42,513 bases of DNA from Symbiobacterium sp. GTDB taxonomy: Bacteria; Bacillota; Sulfobacillia; DUSP01; DYEP01. Shown here one piece after another: positions 34,894-42,513 of this stretch (positions are counted from its first letter, which is position 1; the number at the start of each line of letters is the position of its first letter). The position numbers were made by a program, and so were the translations under genes. The stretch is taken from assembly GCA_020725675.1 (NCBI GenBank), contig DYEP01000018.1, positions 1 through 42,513 of the forward strand. Reading direction: 5' to 3'. The notes beneath the pieces were generated by a model. It worked only from the letters and a program-made list of their open reading frames with translations. It was not told the DNA's origin and searched no databases.

Positions 34894-36051
34894 CTAATAT
34901 GGCCTGGCCACGTTCATCAAAATCGTTATGCTCAAAAAGAACATCAGTGCGACAGATGCAAGGCTCGCCCAAAGCACCAGGAGCGAGTTGGCAATACTCC
35001 CAAGGCAGCTTGCCAGTCGTCCAGCCCCGACAGGCGCGATCAACGCTTGGCCGAGGCGGTAGACGAACACAAGACAGAGGATCTTGAGCAAAGGAAAGGC
35101 ACATATAATCAAGACACCGATCATCCCTACGGCACCCACTGCATTTTTCAGTAAAAGGGAAGAAGAAAACACAAGTTCAGCTGCGTCTGAGAACATCTTT
35201 CCCACTACCGGTATGAATGTCCCTGATACGAATTTCGCAGTCCTGAGCGCCATTCCATCGGTGACCTCGCCAGCCGCCTTTCTCACCACCACAACTCCGA
35301 GGAACACCGAGAGCGAAACCCCCAGCACAAACACGGCGACCTGACGAAGCAAGGAGGTGAGGCCCGACAAATCAAAGTCTTCCGAAACGTGCCCTACTAG
35401 ATCCAGTGTTGCTGAAAACAACAGCAAAGGGAACACAAGATCCGATATGACCTGGGACACGATGGTGATGGCTGCCACCATAGCCGGATGGATAAGAGCT
35501 GCTGATACCGGAGCGCCCATCGCAGCCAGCAATGTTGAGAGCGCCGGAAGCAAGGCCAGCATAAACGTAACCAGAGAAGTGACCGCCTCCCTGGCGATGG
35601 CTACTGCTCCCGAGAAACTCGCAATGGCGAGGAGCGCCAGCACCAGAAAGCACACCGCATAGGCCAATCTCCCCACTGCGTCGCTTCCAAATGCTGTGCG
35701 TAGGTTGGTCAATAAAGCAGCGATCACTGCCAGGAATATCATCTGCCCCAAAAGGCCCAGGTTGGTCGCCACCTCACCGAAAACATAACGGCTAAGGCTT
35801 AATACTAGCGCCCCCGTGTCGAAAAAGGACTTGCCTGAAGCCGCCTGTTTTACCGCTTCAGCAAACCCAAGTGGCAAGAGATATTCCCTTGCCTCTTCCT
35901 GCGCTTCCCTGAGTACCCTTTCCACTTCGGCAAAGTCGATTTTGTCCAACCGCTCATTGATAAGCAAAGATGACTGTTCGGACGCTCGGGCGGTGGCAAG
36001 CGGCACCAGAGCAAGCATAATAGTAAGTACTGCCACTAGCTGAAACTTCAC
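34894..36051 (-). CDS. spoIIIAE: Stage III sporulation protein AE
   Basis: The 385-residue protein has a signal-like N-terminus (residues 4-22) and about eight membrane segments, with conserved SGTFIPVVGKMFSDAAELVF. SpoIIIAE is the polytopic core of the mother-cell export apparatus. It follows spoIIIAD by twelve bases. Confidence 0.96.
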   Translation of the reverse strand: MKFQLVAVLTIMLALVPLATARASEQSSLLINERLDKIDFAEVERVLREAQEEAREYLLPLGFAEAVKQAASGKSFFDTGALVLSLSRYVFGEVATNLGLLGQMIFLAVIAALLTNLRTAFGSDAVGRLAYAVCFLVLALLAIASFSGAVAIAREAVTSLVTFMLALLPALSTLLAAMGAPVSAALIHPAMVAAITIVSQVISDLVFPLLLFSATLDLVGHVSEDFDLSGLTSLLRQVAVFVLGVSLSVFLGVVVVRKAAGEVTDGMALRTAKFVSGTFIPVVGKMFSDAAELVFSSSLLLKNAVGAVGMIGVLIICAFPLLKILCLVFVYRLGQALIAPVGAGRLASCLGSIANSLLVLWASLASVALMFFLSITILMNVARPY

Positions 36052-36063
36052 AGCTCCTCCCCC

Positions 36064-36450
36064 TCACGGAATCAGTTCCATCAGCAGTTCGAGTACGGCT
36101 CTGATCACCGGCACCGCCACCAGTACGATCAGCACTTTTCCTGCCAGTTCCACTTTGGACGCGATTGCTGACTCGTTCGCGTCCCTGCACACCTGCGCTC
36201 CGAACTCAGTTATGTATGCAATACCAATCACTCGTAGCACAGCCGCCAGGTATACCGTGTTTATCCCTGCCCTCAACGAGAGCTCGGTGATGAACTGAAT
36301 AACAGCGACTATGCGCGTGAGTATGAGCAAAAATACCATAGTGCCTGCGGCCAGTGACAGCAGTACCGCCAGTTCAGGCCTTTCTTTCCTGAGGAGTACA
36401 AGCAGCACCACTGACAGAAGACACAAAGCGATGATCTGTACCAATTCCAC
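36064..36450 (-). CDS. spoIIIAD: Stage III sporulation protein AD
   Basis: The 128-residue, three- to four-helix membrane protein shows the SpoIIIAC/AD family pattern (VVLLVLLRKERPELAVLLSL near the start, IASKVELAGKVLIVLVAVPV near the end). It is thought to form a membrane subcomplex with SpoIIIAC. The start is GTG at 36450. Confidence 0.95.
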   Translation of the reverse strand: MELVQIIALCLLSVVLLVLLRKERPELAVLLSLAAGTMVFLLILTRIVAVIQFITELSLRAGINTVYLAAVLRVIGIAYITEFGAQVCRDANESAIASKVELAGKVLIVLVAVPVIRAVLELLMELIP

Positions 36451-36477
36451 GAGGCGCCAGACCGCCTTTCTTAATGC

Positions 36478-36675
36478 CTAATAGAGATTGAACATTACCT
36501 TAATAGACTCAAACAGGTCACGGACCACCTGAATGACCATTGCAAGTACGATGACAACGCCCACCAGAGTGATCAAGTGTCCCTGTTCCTCCTTGCCAGC
36601 CTGTCTCAATACAGTGTGAAGTACCGACACAAGAATACCCACACCCGCTATTTTAAAAATCAAGTCTACGTCCAC
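36478..36675 (-). CDS. spoIIIAC: Stage III sporulation protein AC
   Basis: The 65-residue protein has two membrane helices and the family signature VLRQAGKEEQGHLITLVG. Its size is the usual one for SpoIIIAC. The start is GTG at 36675 after GGGGTGGT. It lies 21 bases after spoIIIAB. Confidence 0.95.
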   Translation of the reverse strand: MDVDLIFKIAGVGILVSVLHTVLRQAGKEEQGHLITLVGVVIVLAMVIQVVRDLFESIKVMFNLY

Positions 36676-36696
36676 GTGTTACCACCCCGTCTCTTG

Positions 36697-37242
36697 TCAG
36701 TAAAGTGCAAGCACCACAGCAACGCCTCCGAGCAATCCAAGGTAGCGGTAGAGTTTGGATTCCCTGATCTGTTGCTCCCTTGCTCTCGCTGCCTCGAGCC
36801 TCAGCTTTTCTCTGGTAGCCTGAAGCAGGCGCATTTGGTCATTTCTGTTAGATGCCCCAAGACCCGACGAAAAAGCCCAGAGTATGGAGAAAGGCATATC
36901 GTCAATTAAACCCATATCCCTGACCTCCTGTAGCGCCTGACGGAACACCTCACATGCAGTGGAACCTGCGCTATCACTCAAGGCAGCTGCGCTCTTTTGC
37001 ATCATGGTGCCAGCAAACCCCCTGCTACTGTCTGCCGCCCGCACGAGCGCTTGAGCAAGCGGTGTGCCGCAGTATCCGATCTCAGTTCCGAGAACCCCGA
37101 GAGCAGAATCGACCTCTTCAAGAAACTGGACCTTGTCAGCTACCCGCCTGGCCTCTGCGAACCCTATCGACGTCGTGGCTGCCACAAAAAGCACCGCTCC
37201 TACCAGCTTGACCGCTCCCAGACTAACCACGCACAATCTCAC
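36697..37242 (-). CDS. spoIIIAB: Stage III sporulation protein AB
   Basis: The protein of about 181 residues has an N-terminal membrane helix (VKLVGAVLFVAATTSIGFA), a cytoplasmic helical domain resembling type II secretion GspF (LGTEIGYCGTPLAQALVRAA) and a C-terminal helix (YLGLLGGVAVVLALY). Several GTG starts are in frame; 37242 is chosen because the normal family start lies shortly before the first helix. It overlaps spoIIIAA by 20 bases. Confidence 0.93.
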   Translation of the reverse strand: MRLCVVSLGAVKLVGAVLFVAATTSIGFAEARRVADKVQFLEEVDSALGVLGTEIGYCGTPLAQALVRAADSSRGFAGTMMQKSAAALSDSAGSTACEVFRQALQEVRDMGLIDDMPFSILWAFSSGLGASNRNDQMRLLQATREKLRLEAARAREQQIRESKLYRYLGLLGGVAVVLALY

Positions 37243-38206
37243 CACCCTGCACCTTTCGTCCGGAGGCCAGGTCATATATAGCCTCTACTGTGCCTGGCCC
37301 ACACCTCCGGGAGAGCACGACGCATCTGGAAAATGCGCCCACGTTCAAAATGTATTTCATGCTGGGTCTCGCAGCGATGTCACCGATCTCTGCCCCGTGG
37401 GCCGTTGCCAGCATCGCCACGCCAGCCCGGGTAATCTCGGAAATGGCCCTTGCGTCTTCCTCTGAGCCCACTTCGTCCGTAGCCAGCACGTCAGGAGCCA
37501 TTGACCGTAACAGAAGAAGCAGCCCTTGGGACTTTGGACAACCGTAAAGTACGTCTGTGCGCGGTCCTACGTCCTTCTGAGGTATCCCCATATAGGCAGC
37601 GGCCACCTCTGATCTTTCATCAACAAGCCCCACCCTGAAACTGGCACCACGCATGTCCCCGCATGAGAGCGACCGGATGAGATCCCGAAGCATCGTGGTC
37701 TTCCCGCACTGCGGTGGTGACAGGAGCAAGGTACTGCGCACGCGCCGCCCTGGAACGTCTACCACATAAGGCAACACTGCTTTCGCTGCGCCAGGGATCT
37801 CGCGTGCCACCCTAATGGCTACGCTGCCCACATCCTGGATGGACTCGATCCGTCCGTCCGTCACTACCACCCGACCCGCAAGCCCCAGCCTGTGCCCACC
37901 TCTTAGAGTGATAAACCCCTGGCGAATATCATCTTCCCACGCATACACTGAAGACCCCGACGCCGCCTGCAGCGTCCGGAACACCTCTTGCGCAGTTACC
38001 ACGTGTGGCCCCCTCTGTCCAGTCAGAAACAGCTCTGTGCCGTCCAGATATACTGCAAGAGGACGACCTGCTCTTAACCGTATCTCCTCTGTGCGCCGTC
38101 TGGCATCACGCGGCATGCTCAAGATAAGTGCCTTGACGGTCTCTGGAAGAAGGGGGAGTATATCCCGCTCCAGAGGATCGGTGATTATGGATAAATCCGG
38201 TTCCAC
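37223..38206 (-). CDS. spoIIIAA: Stage III sporulation protein AA (ATPase)
   Basis: The 327-residue protein is a secretion-type AAA ATPase with P-loop SPPQCGKTT (residues 163-171), the family form that starts with Ser, and a DEVGSEEDARAI Walker B region. It powers the SpoIIIA channel. GTG 38206 is chosen: AGGAGG lies nine bases upstream and the length is normal. The frame stays open another 123 codons across the upstream terminator, which is a coincidence. It is the first gene of the operon. Confidence 0.95.
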   Translation of the reverse strand: MEPDLSIITDPLERDILPLLPETVKALILSMPRDARRRTEEIRLRAGRPLAVYLDGTELFLTGQRGPHVVTAQEVFRTLQAASGSSVYAWEDDIRQGFITLRGGHRLGLAGRVVVTDGRIESIQDVGSVAIRVAREIPGAAKAVLPYVVDVPGRRVRSTLLLSPPQCGKTTMLRDLIRSLSCGDMRGASFRVGLVDERSEVAAAYMGIPQKDVGPRTDVLYGCPKSQGLLLLLRSMAPDVLATDEVGSEEDARAISEITRAGVAMLATAHGAEIGDIAARPSMKYILNVGAFSRCVVLSRRCGPGTVEAIYDLASGRKVQGGEIVRG

Positions 38207-38460
38207 TGGTGTTGACCTCCTGACGGTAACATAGCTATTCCTGTCCGGGGAAATTATTCCAGCGCCTTTGCCGCTCCGGACCGGGCTTTGAAGGTACCCT
38301 CGCTGTAGCTGTGCTGCAGCGCAACCTCTCAGGCGTTCCGCACCCTTCCCCGTGCACTTCCATGGTCGTCGACTTGTGGAGCCCCTTCTTGAGCCAGAAC
38401 TGGTTTGTTCCGGTACAAGCTCATCCTTTGGCCTGCTGCAAGCTGTGCATACACGCCAGC
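38207..38460. other. Region upstream of the spoIIIA operon
   Basis: Between the terminator of the preceding gene and spoIIIAA there are about 250 bases that should contain the sigma-E promoter of the operon. I found no CATANNNT -10 on the minus strand and no convincing sigma-A site, so no promoter is called. The only other feature is the AGGAGG ribosome site at 38216-38221. Confidence 0.4.
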
Positions 38461-38487
38461 AAACAAAAAGGCCCGCACGTGCGGGCC
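38461..38487 (-). terminator. Strong intrinsic terminator after the CD1247-type gene
   Basis: A perfect 18-base GC-rich palindrome (38470-38487) is followed on the minus strand by TTTTTGTTT (38469-38461), and preceded by an A-run. It lies 27 bases after the stop codon and separates the glyA-side genes from the spoIIIA operon. Confidence 0.85.
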
Positions 38488-38513
38488 AAAACGGGTTTTT
38501 TAAGATCCCGGTA

Positions 38514-38924
38514 TTAGTCGTCATCCTCCTCGTCACTATCGTCGCTTTCGTCCAGGTTTTCCTCTTCTGCCACACATACTACTTCTCCGCAATGGGGACA
38601 TAGAAGTTCGAGCGTGTCTTCCTCGTCGTCCACTGCATCCTCGGGATACTCAACGAACTCACCGCAGTTGGGGCATTCTATTTCCATGATGCCTTCATCC
38701 TCGATCATGTAGTCCTCTTCCAGTTTGGCCAGGTCCTCATCAATACAGTCCATGAAGGCTTCCATGTCCTCCTGGTTTTTTTGCAGCTGGTCTATTGCGT
38801 CGGCCATGGCATCGAGTACTTCCAAAACACCTTTAAATATTCTGCCCTGGTCCGTGGATTCATTGACGCCTGAACCTTCGGCGAGTCCTCTCAAGTAGGC
38901 TACCTTGGACTTCAGATTATCCAT
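38514..38924 (-). CDS. CD1247 N-terminal domain-containing zinc-ribbon protein
   Basis: The 136-residue acidic protein starts with KSKVAYLRGLAEGSGVNES, the CD1247-type N-terminal domain common in Clostridia. It has a short coiled coil (about residues 40-75), then two CxxC pairs (CPNC, CPHC) that would bind zinc, and ends in a run of Glu and Asp. Function is unknown; the layout suggests a regulatory or protein-binding role. ATG 38924 has AAGGGAG eight bases upstream. It follows efp by 17 bases. Confidence 0.88.
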   Translation of the reverse strand: MDNLKSKVAYLRGLAEGSGVNESTDQGRIFKGVLEVLDAMADAIDQLQKNQEDMEAFMDCIDEDLAKLEEDYMIEDEGIMEIECPNCGEFVEYPEDAVDDEEDTLELLCPHCGEVVCVAEEENLDESDDSDEEDDD

Positions 38925-38941
38925 CTTGACAACTCCCTTCA

Positions 38942-39502
38942 TTACGTGACTCGTTCAATATACTCTCCGCTGCGCGTGTCTATCCTCACCACATCACCCG
39001 TGTTGATGAAGAACGGGACTCGGACCACAGCTCCTGTTTCAAGCTTCGCCGGTTTGCTACCGCCGGCTGCTGTATCTCCCTTTACCCCAGGCTCGGTTTC
39101 AATTACTGTCAGCTCCACAAAATTCGGAATATCCACCCCGATGGGGTTACCTTGGTACATTAGTACATAGATATTCATGTTCTCTTTTATGTACTTAAGT
39201 CCCTCGCCGATCTGTTCGGAAGTTAGCGTGATCTGTTCGAAATCCCTGGTATCCATGAACACATGTTCCTCTCCCATGGCATACAGATATTGCATTTCTC
39301 GTCGTTCCACATGTGCTCTGGGGAGTTTCTCGCCTGCATTAAACGTTCTCTCAAGTACAGCACCAGTCCTGACGTTCTTCAACCGCGTGCGCACGAAGGC
39401 AGAGCCTTTGCCTGGTTTGACGTGCTGGAAGTCTACCACTGAATAAACTTCGCCATCAACCTCGATTGTAATACCCGTTCTGAAGTCGTTTGTGGAAATC
39501 AT
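38942..39502 (-). CDS. efp: Elongation factor P
   Basis: The 186-residue protein has the three beta-barrel EF-P layout, with [19 protein letters not shown] (residues 26-44) placing Lys32 at the tip modified in many bacteria, and the C-terminal signature [23 protein letters not shown] relieves ribosome stalling at polyproline. The ATG has a long G-rich ribosome site upstream. It follows the M24 peptidase by 18 bases, the usual pairing. Confidence 0.97.
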   Translation of the reverse strand: MISTNDFRTGITIEVDGEVYSVVDFQHVKPGKGSAFVRTRLKNVRTGAVLERTFNAGEKLPRAHVERREMQYLYAMGEEHVFMDTRDFEQITLTSEQIGEGLKYIKENMNIYVLMYQGNPIGVDIPNFVELTVIETEPGVKGDTAAGGSKPAKLETGAVVRVPFFINTGDVVRIDTRSGEYIERVT

Positions 39503-39520
39503 GGCTCTCCCCCCTTCCTG

Positions 39521-40591
39521 CTACTTCAGGCTTATTAAATGCTTGGGAGATCTGGACAACACACGGTGTCCGGTCTCTGTTACCAGGACCAGGTCCTCGA
39601 TGCGTACTCCTCCCTTTCCGGGCACGTACACACCCGGCTCCACTGTCACTACCATGCCGGGTTCCAGTACGCTCGTATCCTCCGCCGATGGAGAGAGCCG
39701 GGGTTCTTCATGCACCGCTAGGCCAACTCCATGACCTAAGCCGTGCCCGAAATGCTCAGCATGACCCGCTTCATCAATAATGCGCCTTGCAACTTCGTCT
39801 ACCTCTTTGCACTTCTTGCCTGGAGCAACAGATGAAAGCGCTCGGGTTTGAGCATCCAGCACCAGATCATATAATTGCTCCTGTTCCTTTGACGGCTCAC
39901 CCACGACTATCGTCCGGGTCATGTCTGACCTGTAACCGTCAATTACTGCTCCAAAATCCAGTGTGACCAAATCCCCTGACTCTATCGGTTTGTCGCTAGG
40001 CGTACCGTGGGGCATGGAGCTTCTGACACCAGATACACAGATAGACTCAAATGCCACTCCCGAAGAACCCGCCATTCGTATCATGTACTCGAGCTCAAGT
40101 GCCACACGTTTTTCTGTAACTCCCGGCTTTATTATCCCCAGTATTTCCAAGAAGGCTTCATCCGCAATGCGTGCTGCCTCCGAAATCGCCCGCACCTCCT
40201 CGGGATCCTTGACCATTCTCAGTGCCTCCACGACTCCCGAAACCGGTATCATTTCCGCCTCAATGGCCTTGGCAAAAACTTCAAATTGATGGTAAGTCAT
40301 GAAATTTGATTCAAAGCCCAGGCGTTTGACAGCCCCGGCAACTATCTGCGCGATGCAAGTTGACATTCGATCCGTATGTTGCACTACCGAAAAGCCCGGC
40401 GCTTCAGCCGTTGCCTGTTCTACATACCTGAAGTCAGTTATTAGAAACGCTTGATCTTGCGTGATCAGTAAAGCCCCGGACGAGCCCGTAAAACCGCTCA
40501 GGTATCGCCTGTTTTCTGGTCCCAGTACGAGTAATCCGTCAAGTTCCCTGGCAGCAATCTGCTCTCTCAACTTTACAAGTCTTCTCTCCAA
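39521..40591 (-). CDS. Xaa-Pro aminopeptidase (M24 family)
   Basis: The 356-residue protein has a creatinase-like N-terminal domain ([19 protein letters not shown]) and a pita-bread catalytic domain with metal ligands in [33 protein letters not shown] and VVTVEPGVY. It removes N-terminal residues before proline. The start is the TTG at 40591, the only start codon after an in-frame stop 12 bases upstream; no good ribosome site precedes it, so a later TTG is possible. It lies directly before efp. Confidence 0.94.
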   Translation of the reverse strand: MERRLVKLREQIAARELDGLLVLGPENRRYLSGFTGSSGALLITQDQAFLITDFRYVEQATAEAPGFSVVQHTDRMSTCIAQIVAGAVKRLGFESNFMTYHQFEVFAKAIEAEMIPVSGVVEALRMVKDPEEVRAISEAARIADEAFLEILGIIKPGVTEKRVALELEYMIRMAGSSGVAFESICVSGVRSSMPHGTPSDKPIESGDLVTLDFGAVIDGYRSDMTRTIVVGEPSKEQEQLYDLVLDAQTRALSSVAPGKKCKEVDEVARRIIDEAGHAEHFGHGLGHGVGLAVHEEPRLSPSAEDTSVLEPGMVVTVEPGVYVPGKGGVRIEDLVLVTETGHRVLSRSPKHLISLK

Positions 40592-40668
40592 TGCTGTACG
40601 GCTTCACATGCTGCCCGACACGGCAGCGGCCGCTCCCTCCCTTCTTCAACATGGCCGGCGATGAACAG

Positions 40669-40699
40669 ATCGTATGATCCTTCCAAATACGCTTGTCAA
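40669..40699 (-). promoter_or_regulatory. Candidate promoter of the aminopeptidase-efp group
   Basis: On the minus strand a perfect TTGACA (40699-40694) lies 19 bases from TACGAT (40674-40669). The spacer is two bases longer than ideal, so activity may need an activator. The -10 also reads CATACGAT, close to the sigma-E form, but no sigma-E -35 is seen. Confidence 0.4.
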
Positions 40700-40832
40700 C
40701 AAACACATCTTAACATATGTATCCTTCTGTTACCAGATCCCCTGGACCACCTTCCAGCAAATGAACGAAGCCGGGCCGCAAAAGAGTCGGAGGCCAGGCC
40801 AAACGGACTCTATGCAGAACGGATTCAGGTCA

Positions 40833-40864
40833 AGAGCCACTCCTTTACCTAAAGGAGTGGCTCT
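40833..40864 (-). terminator. Long perfect hairpin after the AbrB-type gene
   Basis: Fourteen-base perfect arms (40833-40846, 40851-40864) flank a four-base loop, starting 20 bases past the stop of the small regulator. No T-run follows on either strand, so it may be a factor-dependent terminator, an RNA stabiliser or a protein-binding site. Confidence 0.5.
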
Positions 40865-40884
40865 ATCTCACCCGCTTATCAACG

Positions 40885-41070
40885 TCAGTCCTGCGAGCGC
40901 AGGTATAACACCTTGGTATCCCGCTGCTTCTTTTGCATAACGATTTGCCCATCTCGCAAATACATGACTACGAGATCTCCACTATTTACATCCACCATCC
41001 TCCGTAGGTTTTCGGGCAGTGTTATGAACCCGCCTCCCTGCACAACCAGCCTCTCCGAGTACTGCACCAC
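40885..41070 (-). CDS. AbrB/MazE/SpoVT-family DNA-binding protein
   Basis: The 61-residue protein has the swapped-hairpin AbrB fold pattern: VQGGGFITLPENLRRMVDVNSGDLV (seen in parts, residues 10-34) then VVMYLRDGQIVMQKK. Such dimers bind DNA as transition-state regulators or antitoxins. No toxin gene is adjacent, so a regulator is favoured. The GTG has GGAGG seven bases upstream; a second GTG follows directly. Confidence 0.85.
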   Translation of the reverse strand: MVQYSERLVVQGGGFITLPENLRRMVDVNSGDLVVMYLRDGQIVMQKKQRDTKVLYLRSQD

Positions 41071-41121
41071 TTCTTCGCCTCCTTGAGACCCAGCGGCTCA
41101 CTCCGGTAGCGTCGTAACTTA

Positions 41122-41127
41122 ATTATA
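41122..41127 (-). promoter_or_regulatory. Candidate -10 element of the AbrB-type gene
   Basis: A perfect TATAAT on the minus strand lies about 52 bases before the GTG start. No good -35 is found at 16-18 bases, so this is a tentative call. Confidence 0.35.
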
Positions 41128-41180
41128 ATGTCCCGCAGCCGGAAAACGTGTCGGTTTGTGCGAGGCGAGGCAACGCTTTC

Positions 41181-42428
41181 TTACGGATAGAGAGGGAAGG
41201 CTTCTGCCAATTCGCGCACCTGCTTACGGATGTATTCAAGCCGGTTCGGTGAGTCCTTTCCAGTCAGACATTCATAAATTAGCCTGCCGATAGCCTCCAT
41301 CTCAGACTCTCCAAAGCCTCTTGTCGTAGCAGCTGGCGTTCCCAGACGGATACCGCTCGTGAGAGCGGGTGGTTTGGTGTCGAACGGAATCGTATTCTTG
41401 TTTACGGTTATGCCGCAAGACTCAAGCAACCCTTCCGCCTCTTTGCCAGTAAGACCGAGTGAGGATACATCCACCAGCATCAGGTGGTTATCGGTGCCTC
41501 CAGACACCAAGCGAAGTCCCCTCGACTGAAGCGAGCTCGCTAATGCCTGTGCATTCAGGATCACCTGTTTCTGATACTCCTTGAACTCGGGCTTCTGAGC
41601 CTCGTTGAAGGCCACGGCCTTCGCGGCTATTACATGCATCAGTGGGCCGCCCTGCGTTCCCGGGAAGACCGCCTTATCCAGATCCCGGGCATACTTTGTC
41701 CGGCACAGAATAATGCCCCCTCGCGGCCCGCGCAACGTCTTGTGAGTAGTCGACGTTACAAAGTCCGCAAAAGGGACGGGGTTTGGGTGAAGCCCCGCAG
41801 CGACAAGACCCGCGATGTGTGCCATATCGACCATTAGCAATGCACCCACAGAGTCGGCAATCTGCCTAAACCTAGCAAAATCGATGGTCCTCGGGTAGGC
41901 GCTGGCCCCCGCCACGATCAGCTTGGGTTTACAACGAGCGGCTATCTCCTCCAACTCGTTATAGTCAATGGTCTCCGTCTCACGGGAGACGCCGTAAGAG
42001 CAGAAGTCAAAATAGATACCGGATATGTTCACCGGGCTTCCATGAGTTAGGTGCCCACCATGCGCAAGGTTCATACCCAGCACGGTATCGCCCGGCTTCA
42101 GGCACGTGAAATAGACTGCCATATTTGCCTGTGCTCCAGAGTGCGGCTGCACATTGGCATGCTCAGCCCCGAACAGCTGCTTTACCCTCTCACGGGCCAG
42201 GTCCTCAACCACGTCCACGTGACTGCAGCCACCGTAGTAGCGCTGGCCGGGGTACCCTTCAGCATATTTGTTAGTCAGCCAGGTGCCCTGGGCCTGCATC
42301 ACGGCCTTGCTGACAAAGTTCTCTGACGCGATCAACTCTATGCTGCTTCTCTGCCTATTCAGTTCATCCATCATTGCAGCGTAAACCGCCGGGTCGCTTG
42401 CTTTAACGTGATTCAAAAACTCCCTCAT
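41181..42428 (-). CDS. glyA: Serine hydroxymethyltransferase
   Basis: The 415-residue pyridoxal-phosphate enzyme interconverts serine and glycine with tetrahydrofolate. The cofactor lysine is in [13 protein letters not shown] (Lys230 from the chosen start); [26 protein letters not shown] and [13 protein letters not shown] are also typical. ATG 42428 has AAGG five bases upstream and gives the usual length; GTG 42443 is an alternative with the ribosome site touching it. Together with folD it supplies one-carbon units. Confidence 0.97.
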   Translation of the reverse strand: MREFLNHVKASDPAVYAAMMDELNRQRSSIELIASENFVSKAVMQAQGTWLTNKYAEGYPGQRYYGGCSHVDVVEDLARERVKQLFGAEHANVQPHSGAQANMAVYFTCLKPGDTVLGMNLAHGGHLTHGSPVNISGIYFDFCSYGVSRETETIDYNELEEIAARCKPKLIVAGASAYPRTIDFARFRQIADSVGALLMVDMAHIAGLVAAGLHPNPVPFADFVTSTTHKTLRGPRGGIILCRTKYARDLDKAVFPGTQGGPLMHVIAAKAVAFNEAQKPEFKEYQKQVILNAQALASSLQSRGLRLVSGGTDNHLMLVDVSSLGLTGKEAEGLLESCGITVNKNTIPFDTKPPALTSGIRLGTPAATTRGFGESEMEAIGRLIYECLTGKDSPNRLEYIRKQVRELAEAFPLYP

Positions 42429-42451
42429 CGATACCTTGCTCACCCCTTATA

Positions 42452-42513
42452 CTATTGCAGCTTTAAGAATTCGCGTGCGTTCCCGGAGGTAATGCGCGCA
42501 ATGTCTTCCTGCC
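42452..42513 (-). CDS. C-terminal fragment, possibly of an amidohydrolase (cut by window edge)
   Basis: The last bases contain a minus-strand frame of 19 codons ending in TAG at 42452, reading QEDIARITSGNAREFLKLQ. A motif like ITxxNAxxFLxL closes many amidohydrolase-related proteins. Other frames give less protein-like text. The fragment is too short for a firm call. Confidence 0.4.
   Translation of the reverse strand, partial: QEDIARITSGNAREFLKLQ

Larger units (their letters stand above)
40592..40884. other. Region between the AbrB-type gene and the aminopeptidase gene
   Basis: This 293-base gap contains a candidate promoter, a strong inverted repeat and a GGGAGGG motif about 50 bases before the aminopeptidase start. 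The small open frames in it lack ribosome sites and are not called. Confidence 0.5.

Noticed and set aside
34883-35104. A 74-codon N-terminal extension of spoIIIAF
   Set aside because: It overlaps spoIIIAE and has no family similarity; GTG 34882 has GGAGG at the right distance.
38207-38575. A 123-codon N-terminal extension of spoIIIAA
   Set aside because: It crosses the intrinsic terminator and the end of the upstream gene, and the ribosome site at 38216-38221 fixes the start at 38206.
1-42513. CRISPR arrays, insertion sequences, prophage or tRNA genes
   Set aside because: No regularly spaced repeats, transposase or phage frames, or tRNA-like cloverleaf sequences were noticed on reading both strands.

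Overview
The window is a gene-dense stretch of a chromosome from an endospore-forming anaerobic member of the Bacillota, most like the deeper Clostridia (Moorella/Desulfotomaculum-type gene order). The evidence is spo0A, spoIVB, spoIIM and a complete spoIIIAA-AH operon; ferredoxin-dependent 2-oxoacid oxidoreductase and NfnAB-type genes; and strong Shine-Dalgarno sites with many GTG and TTG starts. G+C looks a little above one half. The species cannot be named from the sequence. No tRNA, rRNA, insertion sequence, prophage or CRISPR array was seen.

Layout. Only the HD-GYP gene at the left edge (cut by the window) and a MATE exporter (1829-3193) are on the plus strand; everything else is on the minus strand. 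Reading leftwards from the right edge: the tail of a possible amidohydrolase gene, glyA, a small AbrB-type regulator, a M24 aminopeptidase, efp and a CD1247-type zinc-ribbon protein ending in a clear intrinsic terminator (38461-38487). Next come the spoIIIA operon (38206-33226) and an asp23-amaP-DUF2273-nusB group with its own promoter. A long isoprenoid/nucleotide/repair operon follows: nfnA, nfnB, folD, xseA, xseB, ispA, a divergent-PAP2 gene, a structured noncoding region, oapA, dxs, tlyA, nadK, argR and recN. Then come spoIVB, spo0A, a steA-steB-glycosyltransferase-phosphoglycosyltransferase envelope group, and an amino-acid oxidation operon (two leucine-dehydrogenase paralogues, a P-loop ATPase and a four-subunit 2-oxoacid:ferredoxin oxidoreductase). 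The last run is a conserved unknown gene, a DUF3866 gene, a NUDIX ADP-ribose pyrophosphatase, an endonuclease Q-type nuclease and spoIIM.

The most striking element is the 24705-25330 interval. It is about 610 nt with no convincing gene, an extended -10 promoter at its head and several stacked hairpins. It lies directly upstream of a DUF21-like membrane protein and dxs. That is the known position and size of OLE RNA (ornate, large, extremophilic RNA) and its partner OapA. It is a described class, not a new one, but most gene-only annotations would miss it.

How the genes work together. The leucine dehydrogenases and the KorABCD-like enzyme would turn branched-chain amino acids into acyl-CoA plus NADH and reduced ferredoxin; NfnAB would couple ferredoxin, NADH and NADPH pools. 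FolD and GlyA supply one-carbon units, and IspA and DXS feed isoprenoids. Spo0A (with a sigma-H-type promoter), SpoIVB, SpoIIM and SpoIIIA run sporulation entry, sigma-K checkpoint signalling, engulfment and the mother-cell/forespore channel. All coordinates for promoters and hairpins were read by eye.
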